This document shows, piece after piece, positions 5,204 through 8,450 of a DNA stretch of 8,450 bases. Location: contig DUHF01000021.1 of NCBI GenBank assembly GCA_013331015.1, positions 1-8,450 of the forward strand. Direction: 5' to 3'. Source of the stretch: Methanoregula sp. GTDB lineage: Archaea; Halobacteriota; Methanomicrobia; Methanomicrobiales; Methanospirillaceae. Numbering within the stretch: the stretch's first letter is position 1; each line of letters opens with the position of its first letter. The position numbers and the translations under genes were made by a program. The notes under the pieces were generated by a model. The model was given only the letters and a program-made list of their open reading frames with translations, ran no database searches and was not told the DNA's origin.

Positions 5204-6856
5204 TTATCGTTGCACAGCACCGCGGTTTGCCTGCTCAACGGTCTTTGCGTACCGGGCAAGGACACCGGTTAAGGTTTTTACCGGTGGCTTCCATGCCTTC
5301 TTCCGGAGGGCAAGTTCTTTTGCAGCAATTTTAAGGTCAAGAGTCTTTTTCTGGAGATCCATGGATATGGTGTCCCCATCTTTCACAAATGCCAGGGGTC
5401 CGCCAATTGCCGCTTCCGGTGCAATATGCCCGATGCAGGCTCCCCGGGTGCCCCCGGAGAACCGGCCGTCCGTAAGAAGCACGACCTTTTTATAGCCCAG
5501 GCCCATGATGGCAGAGGTGGGAGAGAGCATCTCCGGCATGCCTGGTGCTCCGCGTGGTCCCTCATACCGTATGATAACCACATCGCCTTCCTTGATCTTC
5601 CGCCCAAGGATTGCCTTCATGCCGGCTTCTTCACCATCAAATACCCGCGCCGGGCCGGTGTGTTTCCACATCTCTTTTGGTACACCGGCACTCTTCACAA
5701 CCGCCCCGTCCGGTGCAAGGGATCCGGTTATTATCCGCAGCCCCCCGGCAGCATTGATGGGTCTTTTCAGGGACCGGATAACTTCCTCGTTCCTGATAAT
5801 TGCGGATTTGGCAATATCAAAGACTTTCTTTCCCAAAACCGTCGGGCAGTTATCCAGATGCTTTTCCAGCTGCCGGAATACGGCCGGAATCCCGCCGGCA
5901 CGGTGCAGGGTCTGCATCGAGTGGGGGCCGGATGGCTGCATGTAGCAGATGTGCGGGATAACTTCGGCAAGCTCGCTGAAGTCATCGAGAGATAACGGGA
6001 CCTCAGCCTCAGTGGCAATAGCCATGAGGTGAAGAACCGTATTGGTGGACCCGCCAAGTGCCATATCCACCCGGATAGCGTTCCGCAGGCTCTTTTTCGT
6101 GATGATATCCCGGGGTTTTATTCCCTTTTTCACGAGCGGGACGATAGCTTCACCGCTCTCACGGGCAAGCCGGAGTTTGCCGGCATCAACAGCGGGCGTT
6201 GCTGCACAATGCGGCAGGGACATGCCCATTGCCTCGGTCATGCACGCCATAGTATTGGCCGTGTAGAGCCCCTGGCAGCTCCCGCAGCCGGGCATAGCGC
6301 AGCATTCCAGATCACAGAGCGCTTTCTCGCTCATGGATCCGGCAGCAACTTTTCCGACCCCCTCAAAGATATCGATGAGCGAGAGGTCTTTTCCATCCTG
6401 GTGACCGGAAAGCATGGCTCCCCCGGTCAGGACTACTGTTGGGATATTGCAGCGGGCTGCAGCCATTAGCATACCCGGCACGATCTTGTCACAGGTACCA
6501 ACACAGACAAGGCCGTCAAACCGGTGTGCCTGAACCATCAGCTCGATGGAATCTGCAATATTCTCCCGGGACGGGAGGGAATACCGCATACCTTCGTGTC
6601 CCATTGCGATACCGTCGCAGATACCAATGACCCCGAATTCGAATGGGACTCCCCCGGCAGCAGCAACCCCTTCCATGACCTTTCCGGTGAGCTGCCGGAG
6701 GTGGATATGGCCGGGAACAATGTTGTTATAGGCATTGGCAATCCCGATGAACGGAAGATCCATCTCGCGGTCTGTAACCCCCAGGGATCGGAGAAGCGAC
6801 CGGTTTGGTGCTCTCTGGTATCCCTTCTTGACCTCATCACTGCGCATAGCTGCCAT
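5204..6856 (-). CDS. ilvD: Dihydroxy-acid dehydratase IlvD
   Basis: Iron-sulfur dehydratase that turns 2,3-dihydroxy-isovalerate and 2,3-dihydroxy-3-methylvalerate into the 2-oxo acids leading to valine, leucine and isoleucine; cytosolic. The 550 residues match the usual archaeal length. Motifs in order: MRSDEVKKG (4-12), NNIVPGHIHL (44-53), CDGIAMGHEGM (80-90), GTCDKIVPGM (120-129), MPGCGSCQGLYTANTM (188-203), GGSTNTVLHL (268-277), VIIRYEGPRGAPGMPEML (427-444) and LTDGRFSGGT (461-470). C122 and C194 are the conserved cluster cysteines. D81, D123 and K124 (carbamylated in studied homologues) bind magnesium, and S467 is the catalytic base. Gly49 stands where plant and mycobacterial [2Fe-2S] enzymes have a Cys ligand, as in E. 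coli IlvD, pointing to an oxygen-labile [4Fe-4S] type. Two in-frame starts exist; ATG 6847 (giving MRSD, 547 residues) is the family-typical start and may be the true one. Neither has a good Shine-Dalgarno sequence. Confidence 0.97.
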   Translation of the reverse strand: MAAMRSDEVKKGYQRAPNRSLLRSLGVTDREMDLPFIGIANAYNNIVPGHIHLRQLTGKVMEGVAAAGGVPFEFGVIGICDGIAMGHEGMRYSLPSRENIADSIELMVQAHRFDGLVCVGTCDKIVPGMLMAAARCNIPTVVLTGGAMLSGHQDGKDLSLIDIFEGVGKVAAGSMSEKALCDLECCAMPGCGSCQGLYTANTMACMTEAMGMSLPHCAATPAVDAGKLRLARESGEAIVPLVKKGIKPRDIITKKSLRNAIRVDMALGGSTNTVLHLMAIATEAEVPLSLDDFSELAEVIPHICYMQPSGPHSMQTLHRAGGIPAVFRQLEKHLDNCPTVLGKKVFDIAKSAIIRNEEVIRSLKRPINAAGGLRIITGSLAPDGAVVKSAGVPKEMWKHTGPARVFDGEEAGMKAILGRKIKEGDVVIIRYEGPRGAPGMPEMLSPTSAIMGLGYKKVVLLTDGRFSGGTRGACIGHIAPEAAIGGPLAFVKDGDTISMDLQKKTLDLKIAAKELALRKKAWKPPVKTLTGVLARYAKTVEQANRGAVQR

Positions 6857-6889
6857 ACACTATTCAGGTGGGTGGTTTGCCATCAAAAA

Positions 6890-6898
6890 GTTATATGT
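6890..6898 (-). promoter_or_regulatory. Possible TATA box of ilvD
   Basis: ACATATAAC on the minus strand, in the 71-bp gap between cfbB and ilvD. It predicts a start near 6869, so a very short leader, in line with the missing Shine-Dalgarno sequence. It suggests that ilvD is transcribed independently of cfbB. Confidence 0.4.
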
Positions 6899-6916
6899 CC
6901 TGAAGTATGGAGAATC

Positions 6917-6927
6917 GGGAAAATAAA
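6917..6927 (-). terminator. Short T-rich stretch after cfbB
   Basis: TTTATTTTCCC on the minus strand starts immediately after the cfbB stop codon. It is a weak terminator candidate without a stem. Confidence 0.25.
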
Positions 6928-8259
6928 TCAGTCCTTTACCGGCTGTCCGGCGGCTTTGACGATACCGGCTGCAAGGGATTTTGAAAAATATGCATGCGTA
7001 TACATTCCCTGCGCAGTGCCGGCCATGAGTCCGTCGTTACCGTTTTCGATACCGCGCCCCCGTTCAAGTCTCACTGCAAACCGTACATCATGGTCCGGCA
7101 GGAGGCGCGAGTAATGAAACTCGTGACCGGTAATACCCGTGCCTTTTGGAAGGATCGACCCTTTTGCAACAATGGATCCTTTCACATAGCCAAGCGCCTG
7201 GATCTTCTTTGTCATCTCGGCATCAGCGGGCAGCAGGCCGGTCATCCGGTAGGTCTTTTCAGCGCGGATCTCCCGGGCCAGGTACATCAGGCCGCCACAT
7301 TCTGCCAGCACCGGAAGACCCTTGTCCACCGCGGCCTTCAGTTCCCGCGTACAAGGCGATGACTCAAGTGCCGGGAGGTGGAGTTCGGGATACCCCCCAC
7401 CCAGATAGATTGCATCAACCTGCGGGAGATGATCAACAAGCGGGCTGAAAAAGACCAGTTCTGCTCCCGCGTCCCGGAGATGGTCAAGATTATCCCGGTA
7501 ATAAAAACAGAACGCGTTGTCAAGTGCAACACCGATCGTAATCGAGGGATCTTGGGCAATAATGTGCCGGAGCGGGATGGCCAGGGGTGGTGCAGACGTT
7601 GCAGCGGCAATAATACCATCAACATCGCCATGCTCTTCAATAATCCTGCCGGAAGTGTCAAGGGAGTCGGACTCGTGAGCCATAACAAGCCCGAGATGAC
7701 GGCTGGCAAGCCCGATGCCCTCACTCCTTGGGATCCAGCCAAACGAGCGAACTTTTCCGGCAGATTCGATCATCTCCCGGTGCCGGGGGCTGCCGATACG
7801 GTTGAGAATTGCCCCGGCAAAGAGGATCGAGGGATCGAATGTCTGAAATCCCTTAATGATAGCGTGCACGCTCCGCGACATACCTTTGACATCACAAACA
7901 AGGATGACCGGAGCTTTGAGAATCCGGGCAACATGGGCTGTGCTGCAGCTGTCCGTGCCCTCAATCCCGTCATACATGCCCATCACGCCTTCAATTACGG
8001 CGATGTCGGCACCGGCAGTTGCCCGGGCAAAGGTCTCAAGGCATCCGTCCTCGCCCATCATGAAGGGGTCAAGGTTCCGGGACGGTCTCTTGCAGATCCG
8101 GGTGTGGTGAGAGGGATCGATAAAGTCCGGACCCACTTTGAACGGTTGAACATTCATCCCCCGTGCCGTAAGGGCAGCCATGATGCCGCTGGCAATGGTG
8201 GTCTTTCCGCAACCGCTGTGGGTTCCTGCAATGATGATGCGGGGTATGGAGATCATCAT
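6928..8259 (-). CDS. cfbB: Ni-sirohydrochlorin / cobyrinic acid a,c-diamide synthase (CbiA family)
   Basis: ATP- and glutamine-dependent enzyme that amidates the a and c acetate side chains of Ni-sirohydrochlorin, the second step of coenzyme F430 synthesis; the same family (CbiA) acts on cobyrinic acid for cobamides. The 443-residue protein has the usual two domains. The N-terminal dethiobiotin-synthetase-like domain carries the P-loop GTHSGCGKTT (12-21), KVGPDFIDPSHH (41-52) and VIEGVMGMYDG (88-98). The C-terminal class I glutamine amidotransferase domain shows YLGGGYPELH (285-294), catalytic C321 in LAECGGLMYL, GHEFHYS (378-384) and MYTHAYF (419-425). Methanogens generally have one such enzyme and it probably serves both pathways, so the cobamide label would also be valid. 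ATG 8259 overlaps the upstream stop by 4 nt (ATGA); the next codon, ATG 8256, is better spaced from the GGGGGTG upstream and could be the real start. The other cfb genes are not in view. Confidence 0.93.
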   Translation of the reverse strand: MMISIPRIIIAGTHSGCGKTTIASGIMAALTARGMNVQPFKVGPDFIDPSHHTRICKRPSRNLDPFMMGEDGCLETFARATAGADIAVIEGVMGMYDGIEGTDSCSTAHVARILKAPVILVCDVKGMSRSVHAIIKGFQTFDPSILFAGAILNRIGSPRHREMIESAGKVRSFGWIPRSEGIGLASRHLGLVMAHESDSLDTSGRIIEEHGDVDGIIAAATSAPPLAIPLRHIIAQDPSITIGVALDNAFCFYYRDNLDHLRDAGAELVFFSPLVDHLPQVDAIYLGGGYPELHLPALESSPCTRELKAAVDKGLPVLAECGGLMYLAREIRAEKTYRMTGLLPADAEMTKKIQALGYVKGSIVAKGSILPKGTGITGHEFHYSRLLPDHDVRFAVRLERGRGIENGNDGLMAGTAQGMYTHAYFSKSLAAGIVKAAGQPVKD

Positions 8260-8450
8260 ACACCCCCATTATCGGTATCACGGGCCGGGTTATCCAATGT
8301 GTCAAGGAGCCGGACCGGGATACAGATCCTGCTTTCCCTGCAGTACGCATCTACCCGTTCCTGAACCCGGCCGACCATGCTTTCCGTGGTCAGTATCAGG
8401 GAATCCTCGCCAAGCAGGGCTTTGAGGATGCATTTATCGATCACCCCGTA
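8256..8450 (-). CDS. Unrecognised ORF overlapping cfbB, open at the right edge
   Basis: The frame is open to the window edge and yields 64 residues ending in a TGA that shares ATGA with the cfbB start. A GTG at 8444 could begin a 62-residue protein, but the frame continues upstream of it, so this is more likely the C-terminal part of a longer gene. Visible sequence includes KALLGEDSLILTTESMVG, then RVQERVDAYCRESRICIPVRLLDTL, with an acidic tail NPARDTDNGGV. It looks soluble, with mixed helix and strand and two cysteines in YCRESRIC-like spacing; no membrane segment or known motif is seen. The 4-nt overlap implies translational coupling with cfbB, so a role in tetrapyrrole or cofactor synthesis is possible but not shown. 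I do not recognise it as CfbA, CfbC, CfbD or CfbE from this fragment. Confidence 0.65.
   Translation of the reverse strand, partial: YGVIDKCILKALLGEDSLILTTESMVGRVQERVDAYCRESRICIPVRLLDTLDNPARDTDNGGV

Noticed and set aside
7378..8364. 328-codon plus-strand open frame opposite cfbB
   Set aside because: It lies antisense to a gene with clear CfbB motifs and crosses its end into the next ORF; the product is Pro/Gly/Arg-rich without family features. It is a shadow of GC-rich codon use.

Overview
The window reads as chromosome of a methanogenic euryarchaeon, most likely of the order Methanomicrobiales (a Methanoregula-like organism is my best guess). The evidence is a CfbB/CbiA-type amidotransferase, which methanogens use for coenzyme F430, a DUF4013 membrane protein of a type common in methanogens, archaeal-looking TATA boxes in front of several genes, and T-tract terminators. 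The genus is inference. Coding DNA is moderately GC-rich and the intergenic DNA is clearly AT-rich.

Layout from left to right. (1) Positions 3-2022, minus strand: grpE followed 13 nt later by dnaK, a bacterial-type Hsp70 operon. DnaK runs off the left edge after 492 residues. A TATA box lies upstream of grpE. (2) Positions 2023-2300: a divergent control region with several inverted repeats. (3) Positions 2301-3785, plus strand: purH, the bifunctional enzyme for the last two steps of IMP synthesis. (4) Positions 3932-4588, plus strand: a five- to six-helix DUF4013 membrane protein of unknown function with its own TATA box. (5) Positions 4589-5203: a 615-bp AT-rich gap without a credible gene, between convergent transcription units. 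It holds T-tracts, two perfect GC-rich palindromes sharing a 10-bp core, a cluster of competing hairpins and a possible small-RNA locus. (6) Positions 5204-6856, minus strand: ilvD, dihydroxy-acid dehydratase of branched-chain amino acid synthesis. (7) Positions 6928-8259, minus strand: cfbB, glutamine-dependent a,c-diamide synthase for F430 and probably also cobamide. It overlaps by 4 nt the end of an unrecognised ORF that continues to or beyond the right edge.

The genes are mostly housekeeping: protein folding (grpE-dnaK), purine synthesis (purH), valine/isoleucine/leucine synthesis (ilvD) and the methanogenesis cofactor (cfbB). Apart from the grpE-dnaK and ORF-cfbB pairs they look like separate transcription units. 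I see no mobile element, CRISPR array, tRNA or rRNA. I did not find a clearly new system. The places most worth a second look are the structured gap at 4589-5203, the inverted repeats between grpE and purH, and the unrecognised ORF coupled to cfbB.
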